Source: Patescibacteria group bacterium (lineage in GTDB: Bacteria; Patescibacteriota; Gracilibacteria; UBA1369). Taken from it: a stretch of 9,352 bases of DNA. The stretch's first letter is position 1, and each line of letters begins with the position of its first letter. Below the pieces are notes generated by a model that saw only the letters and a list, made by a program, of their open reading frames with translations, ran no database searches and had not been told where the DNA came from. The stretch spans positions 1 through 9,352 of the forward strand of contig JAHJEW010000033.1 in the NCBI GenBank assembly GCA_018825335.1, given 5' to 3'. This document shows positions 1 to 6,206 of the stretch, piece by piece. The position numbers were made by a program, and so were the translations under genes.

Positions 1-546
1 ATTTCAAATCTGCTCGAGGAGGAGCGCGGACAACTTTCCGAAGTGGAAAAGAAAGTGCTTCGCAGTATTAAAAAACACAAAGTCATTGCCGAAAACGTCA
101 ACCAGCAATTTGATCGTCAATTAACACTTGGCGAAAAAGTAGCCGATAAAGTGGCGACATTTGGTGGAAGCTGGACCTTCATTACCATGTTCGGATTCAC
201 ACTGGTTATTTGGATGATGATAAACGGCTTATTCCTTGCAAACCGCGGTTTCGACCCATATCCCTTTATACTGCTTAATCTCGTACTATCCTCACTTGCA
301 GCAATTCAGGCTCCGATCATTATGATGAGCCAGAACCGACAGGCGGACAAAGACAGATTCATGGCCGAACACGACTATCAGGTAAATTTAAAATCCGAAC
401 TGGAAATCCGGATGCTTAACGAAAAAATAGACCACCTGCTCCAGAGACAATGGCACAGGCTGCTTGAGATTCAACAAATTCAGATGGACCTTATGGAAGA
501 GCTCAAGGAAAACAGTCCTGCTGTTAAAAAACATTCCAAACACTAA
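1..546 (+). CDS. DUF1003 family membrane protein, 5'-truncated
   Basis: Reading frame 1 is open from the first base of the window to TAA at 544-546, giving 181 visible codons, so the true start lies upstream. A GTG at 43 is possible, but the preceding codons (LLEEERGQLSEVEKK) read as continuous protein, and the purine-rich GAGGAGGAG at 16-24 is too far from that GTG to be its ribosome site. The protein matches the DUF1003 family: a charged N-terminal helix, the motif LGEKVADKVATFGGSWTFI, two membrane segments (roughly visible residues 55-77 and 88-108) joined by a short loop with FDPYPFILLN, then QAPIIMMSQNRQ and a long charged, probably coiled-coil tail (AEHDYQVNLKSELEIRMLNEKI). The function of the family is not established. 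The gene converges on the CDF gene with a 6-base gap and no visible terminator. Confidence 0.88.
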   Translation: MSNLLEEERGQLSEVEKKVLRSIKKHKVIAENVNQQFDRQLTLGEKVADKVATFGGSWTFITMFGFTLVIWMMINGLFLANRGFDPYPFILLNLVLSSLAAIQAPIIMMSQNRQADKDRFMAEHDYQVNLKSELEIRMLNEKIDHLLQRQWHRLLEIQQIQMDLMEELKENSPAVKKHSKH

Positions 547-552
547 TTTGAA

Positions 553-1770
553 TCAGGTATCGATTACCAGCAACTTTACCGCGTTTTCCACGTTGGTAAC
601 ATTGCCGAAATTGGGGTAAACATCGATGTTATTAAGCCGCCTGAGCTCATAAAAAAGCAACGAATGCATATCGTTATTTACAATTACATTTATACCCTCA
701 CTGATTAAAAAATCTCTTATTCCGTCAATATCGGTAAATTTAAAATCAAACTTTTTCGCATAATGATTAATTATTTTACGATCCATCACCTCAACAAAAA
801 TAACCGCCTTGGTATCGTTGAAAGATGTCGCAATACCCGATTTCAGACCATCATCCCCGGTAACCGGCACCGCAATCTTGATTTTCCTTCTATAAGGAAC
901 ATCCACCAGAATAAGAAAATCTTTTAGATACGGACTGGTTTTCATGATTTCGGCCTTAAGATTATTCAGCTCATTGCGAATATCTTTTGTTTGGGCATAA
1001 GGATTAACCTCTAAAAAAGCCTCTCCGAAAATAAAAGTACCGGCGCGCCTCATTCTGATTTCTTTAATTTCTCTTAGTATTTTCGATTTCTGAACAATTA
1101 TCTTTCGAATCTTCTTTATAAGTTTCGAATCATCAAAATAGTCCAAAAGAAAAAATAACGACTCTTTTGCCGTTTCCAGACCCATTTTCAGAGTCAAAAA
1201 AGAAATAATCACCCCGACAATCCCTTCAAGATACGGAATATGGAAAAAATTTGCACCTACACCTATAAGAACGGCCACCTGAACAAGTACATCAACTTTT
1301 TTATCTTTGGCATTATTGATCAAAGCGAGAGAATTAATCTTTTCCCCGGCTTTCTGTAAATGAGAAGCAAGACGGAGTGAAAGAAGAATACTGACAACAA
1401 CGGAAACTACCGCCAAAATCTGATACTGGGACACGGCGGGATTGGTTATTCTGTTAATACTTTCAAATAGAATTCGAATACCAAAATAAAGAATTAAAAG
1501 CGCCGCAATCAATGCGGCTAAAGTTTCCGCTTTATAGTAGCCATAAGCAAAATTTTTGGTTGCGCGCCGACCACTAATGCGAAGTCCAAGATAAGCGGCA
1601 AAAAGACTGAGAAAATCCGCAAGACTGGCCAAAGCATCCGCTGTTAACACAACAATTCCGGTTACATACCCAAAAACCGCCTTTAATGTAGCCAATAAAG
1701 CCAGATGTATAATGCCTCCCAATGCAACTTTGGCTCCGAATGCAAGATTTTTTTTATAGCCCCTCTGCAT
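553..1770 (-). CDS. Cation diffusion facilitator transporter with C-terminal NifX/NafY-like (Fe-Mo cofactor) domain
   Basis: Predicted inner-membrane metal-cation/proton antiporter of 405 aa from ATG at 1770. An in-frame TTG at 1785 would add five residues and has no better ribosome site, so I prefer the ATG. About six membrane helices span residues 12-190, followed by a CDF cytoplasmic domain (about 200-290) and then, at 296-405, a domain starting KIKIAVPVTGDDGLKSG that resembles the dinitrogenase iron-molybdenum cofactor-binding family. CDF landmarks are visible: ADALASLADF in TM2, FAYGYYKAE after it, and NNAKDKKVDV in TM5. The transport site is atypical. The usual HxxxD of TM2 reads A48xxxD52, and TM5 has D156xxxD160 instead of HxxxD. 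The metal therefore cannot be assigned to zinc by default; iron, manganese or another ion is possible. A TATAAT promoter lies just upstream. Family call is firm; substrate is unknown. Confidence 0.88.
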   Translation of the reverse strand: MQRGYKKNLAFGAKVALGGIIHLALLATLKAVFGYVTGIVVLTADALASLADFLSLFAAYLGLRISGRRATKNFAYGYYKAETLAALIAALLILYFGIRILFESINRITNPAVSQYQILAVVSVVVSILLSLRLASHLQKAGEKINSLALINNAKDKKVDVLVQVAVLIGVGANFFHIPYLEGIVGVIISFLTLKMGLETAKESLFFLLDYFDDSKLIKKIRKIIVQKSKILREIKEIRMRRAGTFIFGEAFLEVNPYAQTKDIRNELNNLKAEIMKTSPYLKDFLILVDVPYRRKIKIAVPVTGDDGLKSGIATSFNDTKAVIFVEVMDRKIINHYAKKFDFKFTDIDGIRDFLISEGINVIVNNDMHSLLFYELRRLNNIDVYPNFGNVTNVENAVKLLVIDT

Positions 1771-1805
1771 ATATTTACACGACAAGAAAAGTAAAATATC
1801 GTTTC

Positions 1806-1834
1806 ATTATACAGCAAAACCGCAATCAGGTCAC
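1806..1834 (-). promoter_or_regulatory. Candidate sigma70-type promoter of the CDF gene
   Basis: On the minus strand a perfect TATAAT (plus coordinates 1806-1811) is preceded, after a 17-base spacer, by GTGACC (1829-1834), which matches four of six -35 positions. Transcription would begin near 1799, leaving roughly 29 bases before the ATG at 1770. Confidence 0.55.
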
Positions 1835-1886
1835 CCCGTAAACCCGTGATAACTTAATACCGACATACGAGTACTACCACAACTGC

Positions 1887-1916
1887 TTTACTTAAAAGGC
1901 AATTTACAGTTATAAG
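1887..1916 (+). promoter_or_regulatory. Candidate promoter of the U32-ferredoxin operon
   Basis: TTTACT (1887-1892) and TATAAG (1911-1916) are separated by 18 bases. Transcription would start near 1923, about 17 bases before the ATG at 1940, and the leader has no Shine-Dalgarno sequence. A second pair, TTTACA at 1903 and TATTAT at 1928, is possible but has 19-base spacing and would make the mRNA nearly leaderless. Confidence 0.35.
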
Positions 1917-1939
1917 TTGATAGCAATTATTATTCTCTT

Positions 1940-3190
1940 ATGCACAGACCGGAAATAATGGCACCGGCCGGATCGTTCGAAGCCCTTACCGCAGCCATAA
2001 ATGCAGGCGCGGACAGTGTTTTCTTCGGCGTCCAGCAGCTTAACATGCGCGCCCGCAGCGCTCGTCAATTCACGCTGGAGGACATGGATGAAATTGCTTC
2101 CAAATGCAAAAAAGCCGGCATCAAGTCTTACATAACACTTAACGTTCTCTTATATGAGCACGATATGCAGCTCATGCGGACAATCATGGACAAAGCGAAA
2201 GAAGTGGGCATAAACGCCGTAATAGTACAAGACATGGCGGCCATTAACTACGCCTCAAAAATTGGAATGCCAATCCAGGCATCAACACAGCTTTCAATTT
2301 CCAATTACGAATCCGTAAAATTCTATGCAAAGTTCGCGGACACAATAGTCCTGGCGCGTGAATTGGATTTACCATCGATCAAGAACATATGTGAGCGCAT
2401 TAAAGAAGATAATCTGCGCGGCCCCTCCGGAGAACTGATAAAAATTGAAGTGTTCGTCCACGGAGCTCTATGCATAGCACAAAGTGGCCGGTGTCACATG
2501 AGTTTGCTGCAGACCAATACATCCGCGCAGCGCGGAGCCTGCCTGCACGAATGTCGCAAGAAATACAGGATCATCGACGACGAAACAGGCAAAGAAATGA
2601 TGATCGATAATCAATATGTATTAAGCCCTAAAGATCTTTGCACTTTACCATTCCTGGACGAACTGATTGATGCGGGAATTTCCATTTTTAAAATAGAGGG
2701 GCGCGGACGCTCCGCGGAATATGTGGACACGGTAACGCGTGTTTATCGGCAGGCCGTGGACGCCGCCCATGCAGGCGCTTTCTCCAAAGAAAAAATCAAC
2801 AAGTGGATGGAAGAATTAAAAAAGGTTTACAATCGTGGTTTCACCGACGGCTATTATCTTGGCAAAGAACTTCCCGACTGGAGCGCCGCGCCCGGCAACC
2901 AATCAACCGAAGAACGTATTTATATAGGTGATATTATTCACTACTTTCCAAAAGCAAAAATAGCCGAACTTTTTGTGCGCACTCACGGACTTAAGAGGGG
3001 CGACAAACTTGTAATCATCGGCAAAACCACCGGAGTCGTTTACAGTAACGTCAGCCGAATCATGCTAAATGACAAGTTTATTGAAGCGTCCGAAAAACAA
3101 ACTACCATTACCATGCCGATTGAAAAACGCGTACGCCATAATGACAAAGTATACCTGCTAAAAAAGCGCAACCTCCATGAAATCACGTAA
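1940..3190 (+). CDS. U32 family protein, TrhP/RlhA-like RNA hydroxylation enzyme (annotated 'collagenase-like peptidase')
   Basis: This 416-aa protein belongs to the U32 family. The N-terminal TIM-barrel-like part begins PEIMAPAGSFEALTAAINAG and continues through ADSVFFGVQQLNMRAR. The family signature E-x-F-x-x-G-[SA]-L-C-x4-G-x-C-x-M-S is intact at residues 170-188 (EVFVHGALCIAQSGRCHMS). Four cysteines, C178, C185, C201 and C205, fit a [4Fe-4S] site. FKIEGRGRSAEYV near 250 is also typical, and the last 80 residues resemble the small beta-barrel of U32 C-termini. Members were once called peptidases. Experimental work on E. coli TrhP (YegQ) and RlhA shows roles in 5-hydroxyuridine formation in tRNA and 5-hydroxycytidine in 23S rRNA, dependent on prephenate and Fe-S biogenesis. 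Length (416 against 453 aa) and lack of a large extra domain favour the TrhP/YrrO type, but RNA target is inferred. The next gene, a ferredoxin, overlaps it by 14 bases. Confidence 0.88.
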   Translation: MHRPEIMAPAGSFEALTAAINAGADSVFFGVQQLNMRARSARQFTLEDMDEIASKCKKAGIKSYITLNVLLYEHDMQLMRTIMDKAKEVGINAVIVQDMAAINYASKIGMPIQASTQLSISNYESVKFYAKFADTIVLARELDLPSIKNICERIKEDNLRGPSGELIKIEVFVHGALCIAQSGRCHMSLLQTNTSAQRGACLHECRKKYRIIDDETGKEMMIDNQYVLSPKDLCTLPFLDELIDAGISIFKIEGRGRSAEYVDTVTRVYRQAVDAAHAGAFSKEKINKWMEELKKVYNRGFTDGYYLGKELPDWSAAPGNQSTEERIYIGDIIHYFPKAKIAELFVRTHGLKRGDKLVIIGKTTGVVYSNVSRIMLNDKFIEASEKQTTITMPIEKRVRHNDKVYLLKKRNLHEIT

Positions 3191-3410
3191 AGTAATACAT
3201 AAAAGAGCAACCTGCATCGGCTGCAACTCCTGCGTTTTCCTGGCACCGCAAACATGGGAAATGGATACCAAAACCGGCAAATCAAAACTGATAAACGCTG
3301 TAAAAAAAGGCGACCTTTACGTCGGCGAAATCTATGACTGTGATGTGGAAGCCAATAAAAGAGCCGAAAAAGCCTGTCCGATGAGAATAATTAAAGTGGA
3401 AAAAGCCTAA
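3177..3410 (+). CDS. Small single-cluster [4Fe-4S] ferredoxin
   Basis: A 77-aa soluble electron carrier. The cluster ligands are C13-x2-C16-x2-C19 (CIGCNSC) and C67 followed by proline (ACPMRII), the usual pattern for ferredoxins with one [4Fe-4S] cluster. C55 is an extra cysteine at the place where some single-cluster ferredoxins form a disulfide with a remnant of the lost second cluster; its role here is unknown. The ATG at 3177 lies inside the 3' end of the U32 gene, a 14-base overlap in another frame, so the two proteins are almost certainly translated from one mRNA. The context suggests it donates electrons to, or helps assemble the cluster of, the U32 enzyme. It ends at 3410, sharing stop-codon bases with the gene on the opposite strand. 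Confidence 0.88.
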   Translation: MKSRKVIHKRATCIGCNSCVFLAPQTWEMDTKTGKSKLINAVKKGDLYVGEIYDCDVEANKRAEKACPMRIIKVEKA

Positions 3411-3937
3411 GGCACATAAACCGAACTATCAATATAAACATTAACCTCCGCAAAATTTTCCGGTATACGGACATCCCGCTTTTCATTAAAAAGCGCCAGC
3501 GCCCCGCCAAGCGGTTTTTCATCAATCATAAAATCATAAGTGATTGTATTGGCGTTTTCATCATAAACAGGACTTATCAACATGCCGATAATAACATCAC
3601 CCGCCGAATCGGCATCTGCAATTTCAATTGCGGCACTAACGGACTGAAGATTACTGTCATCCTTCAAAAGTCCATTCCAGGCATCAAGAAAATCCTCAAT
3701 GGTAACACTCAAAACCAGACGCTCCGGTCTATCCATAAAATATATCAACTGTGAAGACGGCCCCGTCAAAGTCAGCTTATATAAATCACCACCGTCAACC
3801 GGCAACAGTGAACCGGAATCCGCATGCTGAACATATACATACATTGGAACAATAAAAAATTTATTAAAAAGCCAATAGCCGGCAATCACAACCAACAATA
3901 AAACCAAAAAAGCGGTCAATAAACTATGTTTTTTCAT
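3407..3937 (-). CDS. Membrane-anchored protein of unknown function with FxDRPxR motif
   Basis: A 176-aa protein starting MKKHSLLTAFLVLLLVVIAG: two lysines, then one hydrophobic segment at about residues 6-30, with no lipobox cysteine. This predicts an N-terminally anchored protein whose remaining 145 residues lie outside the membrane. The soluble part contains SSQLIYFMDRPERLVLSVTI followed by EDFLDAWNGLL. I have a recollection of bacterial secreted or lipoprotein families with a similar 'FxDRPxR...F...W' core, but cannot name one with confidence and assign no function. The C-terminal half is acidic, rich in beta-prone stretches, and ends VNVYIDSSVYVP. The ATG at 3937 sits about 20 bases after a predicted transcription start, behind an extended -10 box. 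The gene diverges from the hexokinase operon and is tail to tail with the ferredoxin gene, so it is probably monocistronic. Confidence 0.75.
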   Translation of the reverse strand: MKKHSLLTAFLVLLLVVIAGYWLFNKFFIVPMYVYVQHADSGSLLPVDGGDLYKLTLTGPSSQLIYFMDRPERLVLSVTIEDFLDAWNGLLKDDSNLQSVSAAIEIADADSAGDVIIGMLISPVYDENANTITYDFMIDEKPLGGALALFNEKRDVRIPENFAEVNVYIDSSVYVP

Positions 3938-3963
3938 ATAAAAAATATTTTTTGCTTTACCAT

Positions 3964-3972
3964 ATTATAGCA
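3964..3972 (-). promoter_or_regulatory. Extended -10 promoter for the membrane-anchored protein gene
   Basis: The minus strand reads TGCTATAAT (plus coordinates 3964-3972), a perfect TATAAT with an upstream TGn extension. No convincing -35 hexamer is present 16-18 bases further up, which is usual for extended -10 promoters. Transcription would start near 3957, about 20 bases before the ATG. Confidence 0.5.
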
Positions 3973-4005
3973 CAACCTATCGGCAAATAATGGATTCGCC
4001 GGAAT

Positions 4006-4034
4006 TTGACGCATCGCAATAATTTCATTATTAT
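4006..4034 (+). promoter_or_regulatory. Candidate promoter of the hexokinase-RHH-GH1 operon
   Basis: TTGACG (4006-4011) and TATTAT (4029-4034) are exactly 17 bases apart, each matching five of six consensus bases. Transcription would start near 4041, leaving about 31 bases of leader before the ATG at 4072. Inverted repeats overlap the -10 box and the start of the transcript, so the promoter is a plausible repression target. Confidence 0.6.
4018..4032. repeat. Inverted repeat over the -10 box, candidate operator
   Basis: AATAAT-TTC-ATTATT is a perfect 6-base inverted repeat with a 3-base centre, lying across the end of the spacer and most of the -10 hexamer. It is AT-only in its arms, so chance occurrence is quite possible in this DNA. 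The second gene of the operon carries a ribbon-helix-helix DNA-binding domain, a class that binds such repeats. Confidence 0.35.
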
Positions 4035-4047
4035 TAACTTCCTACAG

Positions 4048-4065
4048 GGATAAAATCAATTATCC
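4048..4065. repeat. GGATAA-N6-TTATCC inverted repeat in the operon leader, candidate operator
   Basis: Perfect 6-base arms separated by AATCAA lie at about +8 to +25 of the predicted transcript, ending six bases before the ATG at 4072. A DNA-binding protein here would block initiation or elongation; in RNA it could form a small hairpin next to the start codon. Autoregulation by the ribbon-helix-helix protein of the operon is an inference. Confidence 0.4.
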
Positions 4066-4071
4066 ATACTT

Positions 4072-5382
4072 ATGGTTCCAACCGATTCAATCCGGGAGTT
4101 TCTGCAAAAAAACAAGTTCTATGTATATAAAGAAGAAACATCAAAAATCAGCGACAACTATTTAAAAGAATATCTTGATGTTACAGTTTCATCCAATAAA
4201 AGAAACATTTATCTAAGCCAAAACTGGGAAGATATTAACTCTTTCGGAAAACCGCGAAGAATTATTGTATTGGATCTTGGTGGAACAAAACTCAACATAT
4301 TTGATGTAAAAGTAATTGACGATAAAACAATTAAAGTTGAACGATTATCTTCAACTTCATTTTACGAAAAAAAAGTTTACACGCCGACAATACTTTTTCA
4401 CGATCTTAAAGCAAAACTGGACAAATTCCTGGGCAATCCCGCGAAAAAAGGAACCATAGAAAATCTGGTTTTCATATTCAGCCACCCTCTTGAGCAGACT
4501 ATCAACGAATATGGACATATAGATGCCATTTGCACCAAATTCGTAAAAGAACATAAAAGCGAAGGAATCGTTGGACTAAAGATTGGAAAAGCTTTCCAGG
4601 ATTACCTGAACGGCAACGGATACCCGAAGATATGTGTTTCAGTGACCAACGACACCACAATTCACGCCCTTGCCGCCAAGGCATACGAAATAGTTAACGA
4701 CCAAAAATTCGACGCAGCCATGAATATAATTGTCGGAACCGGCTGTAATGTTTCAACCGCCTATAACGAAAAAGAGATAGCATCACTAAAAGGTCTCCGC
4801 GTCATTAATACGGAATTCGGCGACTTCAAAAGCATGAAGCTCTCAAACTTCGAAGAGGAATTCGAGAAAAAAGCCGCATCCCCCGGGGAGCATATCAACG
4901 AAAAAATGATTTCCGGAGCCTACCAGCACGAAATATTTAAAATAATAATAAAGAACCTCATAAAAGAAGGCATCCTTCACAAGGAAATTCTAAATAACCT
5001 GAATCTTGAAAAACTTGACTCCGGAGACATAGAACGATTGATAAAAGGAAAAAGATTGAACAAAGATCAACAAACCTATCTCGGCCTTATTTGGAGAGAA
5101 ATATACAAGCGTGGTGGCGCAATTTGCGGGATATTTCTGGCAGCCGTAATGTCCGAACTCCACCGCAAACTAAAAAAAACAAAAATCAGAATCATTGTTA
5201 TGGAAACCGGCAGCATAATACAGAAAAACATTGGTTTTAAAGAAAGTTTGCGTGAGACACTGGATCGGGAACTTATAAGACTCGAAAAAAAAGACAAAAT
5301 AACGTACAATTTCAGGGTATTGCCACATCAGGCGGCATACGGGGCCACCATATTCGACACTTTCTCATTTACTCAATCATGA
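4072..5382 (+). CDS. Eukaryotic-type hexokinase family sugar kinase
   Basis: A 436-aa cytoplasmic kinase expected to use ATP to phosphorylate glucose or a related hexose. It belongs to the hexokinase family proper rather than the ROK or Glk glucokinases usual in bacteria. Phosphate-binding loop LDLGGTK is at residues 67-73. A sugar-loop-like CTKFVKEHKSEG segment follows. VTNDTTIHALA contains the presumed catalytic base D194. GTGCNVST is at 222-229 and INTEFGDF, with the sugar-binding E248, is at 245-252. PGEHINEKMISGAYQHEI at 271-288 matches the PGxxxFEKMISGxYLGE block, though the usual Phe is Asn276. Length is normal for a single-domain hexokinase. The final ATGA overlaps the start of the next gene, indicating coupled translation. 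Together with the GH1 gene it implies phosphorylation of sugar released inside the cell. Sugar specificity is not readable from the sequence. Confidence 0.85.
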   Translation: MVPTDSIREFLQKNKFYVYKEETSKISDNYLKEYLDVTVSSNKRNIYLSQNWEDINSFGKPRRIIVLDLGGTKLNIFDVKVIDDKTIKVERLSSTSFYEKKVYTPTILFHDLKAKLDKFLGNPAKKGTIENLVFIFSHPLEQTINEYGHIDAICTKFVKEHKSEGIVGLKIGKAFQDYLNGNGYPKICVSVTNDTTIHALAAKAYEIVNDQKFDAAMNIIVGTGCNVSTAYNEKEIASLKGLRVINTEFGDFKSMKLSNFEEEFEKKAASPGEHINEKMISGAYQHEIFKIIIKNLIKEGILHKEILNNLNLEKLDSGDIERLIKGKRLNKDQQTYLGLIWREIYKRGGAICGIFLAAVMSELHRKLKKTKIRIIVMETGSIIQKNIGFKESLRETLDRELIRLEKKDKITYNFRVLPHQAAYGATIFDTFSFTQS

Positions 5383-6206
5383 AAGATCGCGTCCGCATCT
5401 CATTAACACTACGTCCAGAAGTTGTTGAACTTCTGGACAGCAAGATCGACGGCACAAAAATAAGGAATCGATCACACGCGGTTGAGCAATTTCTTAAACA
5501 GGTACTCGTAAGCCCTGCCGGCCAGGCCGTTATCCTCGTTGGTGATGAAAACAAGTCTCTCACTGATATCTGCGGGGAAACTGTAATTGAAAAAATTCTT
5601 AATCGATTAAGGAAAGCATCCATCCAAAAAGTAATCATCTGCTGTGACGAAAAAAGCGGCAAATTAAAAAAATTCCTCGGTAAAAAGAAATTCAGCTCAT
5701 TTAAATTCATATACTCGAAAAATGAACAGAAAGGTACCGCCGCAACCTTATACCAATGCAAGAAATATCTTTCCCCCGGCATGTTTTTACTCATCTACGG
5801 GGACGTTATGGCGGAAATCGATATCTACGATTTTGTAGATTTTCACGAAAGTCACGGTCGAATAGGAACTATGGTTATTACAAGCGTTACGGATCCCCTG
5901 CCCTGGGGAATCGTTAAGGTAAAAAGAAACAGGGTTATTGATTTTATTGAAAAAACAACTTCAAAAAAAATAGAACCAAGCAGACTCACCAACCTTATTA
6001 ACGCGGGCATTTACGCGTTTCAGCCGGAAATATTTTCATATATGAACGGTAAAACAAAAAACCTTGAAACCGACCTTTTTCCGAAACTGATCAAAGATAA
6101 TCAACTTTTCAGTTACCTTCTGGATGGAGTCTGGTTCAATATAAGCGACAAAGATCTTCTTCTGCACGCTCAGACTTATTGTACTCCCAAAAAACACCAA
6201 CCATGA
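5379..6206 (+). CDS. Ribbon-helix-helix domain fused to a degenerate sugar-nucleotidyltransferase domain; candidate sensor-regulator
   Basis: A 275-aa two-domain protein. Residues 1-44 read as a CopG/Arc-type ribbon-helix-helix: alternating strand VRISLTL, helix RPEVVELLDSKID, then NRSHAVEQFLKQVL. Residues 49-268 follow an NTP_transferase (RmlA/GlmU-like) fold: QAVILVGD strand, VIEKILNRLRKASIQKVII, KGTAATLYQC, GDVMAEID, WGIVKV, IEKT, LINAGIYAF, LETDLFPKL and DGVWFNISD. Catalytic features are damaged. The glycine-rich GGxGTRLxPLT loop reads GDENKSLTD, the following PKxL lysine segment is gone, and the late metal-binding Asp of the W-x-D-x-G motif is N254. D142 of the GDV motif and K192 remain. 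I infer a DNA-binding pseudoenzyme that senses a sugar nucleotide or phosphate. A genuine, divergent transferase remains possible. It overlaps both neighbours by ATGA, and possible operators lie at the operon promoter. Confidence 0.8.
   Translation: MKDRVRISLTLRPEVVELLDSKIDGTKIRNRSHAVEQFLKQVLVSPAGQAVILVGDENKSLTDICGETVIEKILNRLRKASIQKVIICCDEKSGKLKKFLGKKKFSSFKFIYSKNEQKGTAATLYQCKKYLSPGMFLLIYGDVMAEIDIYDFVDFHESHGRIGTMVITSVTDPLPWGIVKVKRNRVIDFIEKTTSKKIEPSRLTNLINAGIYAFQPEIFSYMNGKTKNLETDLFPKLIKDNQLFSYLLDGVWFNISDKDLLLHAQTYCTPKKHQP

Noticed and set aside
43..45. GTG as the true start of the DUF1003 gene
   Set aside because: The frame is open to the window edge with protein-like sequence, and the GAGGAGGAG stretch is about 18 bases away, too far to act as its ribosome site.
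1786..1939. Possible RNA gene or riboswitch between the divergent CDF and U32 genes
   Set aside because: I see two promoters but no strong stem, terminator or recognisable aptamer pattern in the 154 bases.
3040..3285. 81-codon minus-strand frame over the U32-ferredoxin junction
   Set aside because: Composition is typical of an antisense shadow, and both plus-strand genes here are well supported.
5369..5794. 141-codon open frame on the minus strand
   Set aside because: It lies wholly across the hexokinase end and the RHH-transferase gene, has low-complexity Ser/Phe/Arg composition and no family resemblance; the plus-strand genes have clear motifs.
6179..6202. TTG start giving eight extra residues on the GH1 protein
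   Set aside because: The extra residues are unlike GH1 N-termini, while ATG 6203 makes an ATGA overlap identical in form to the one at 5379.
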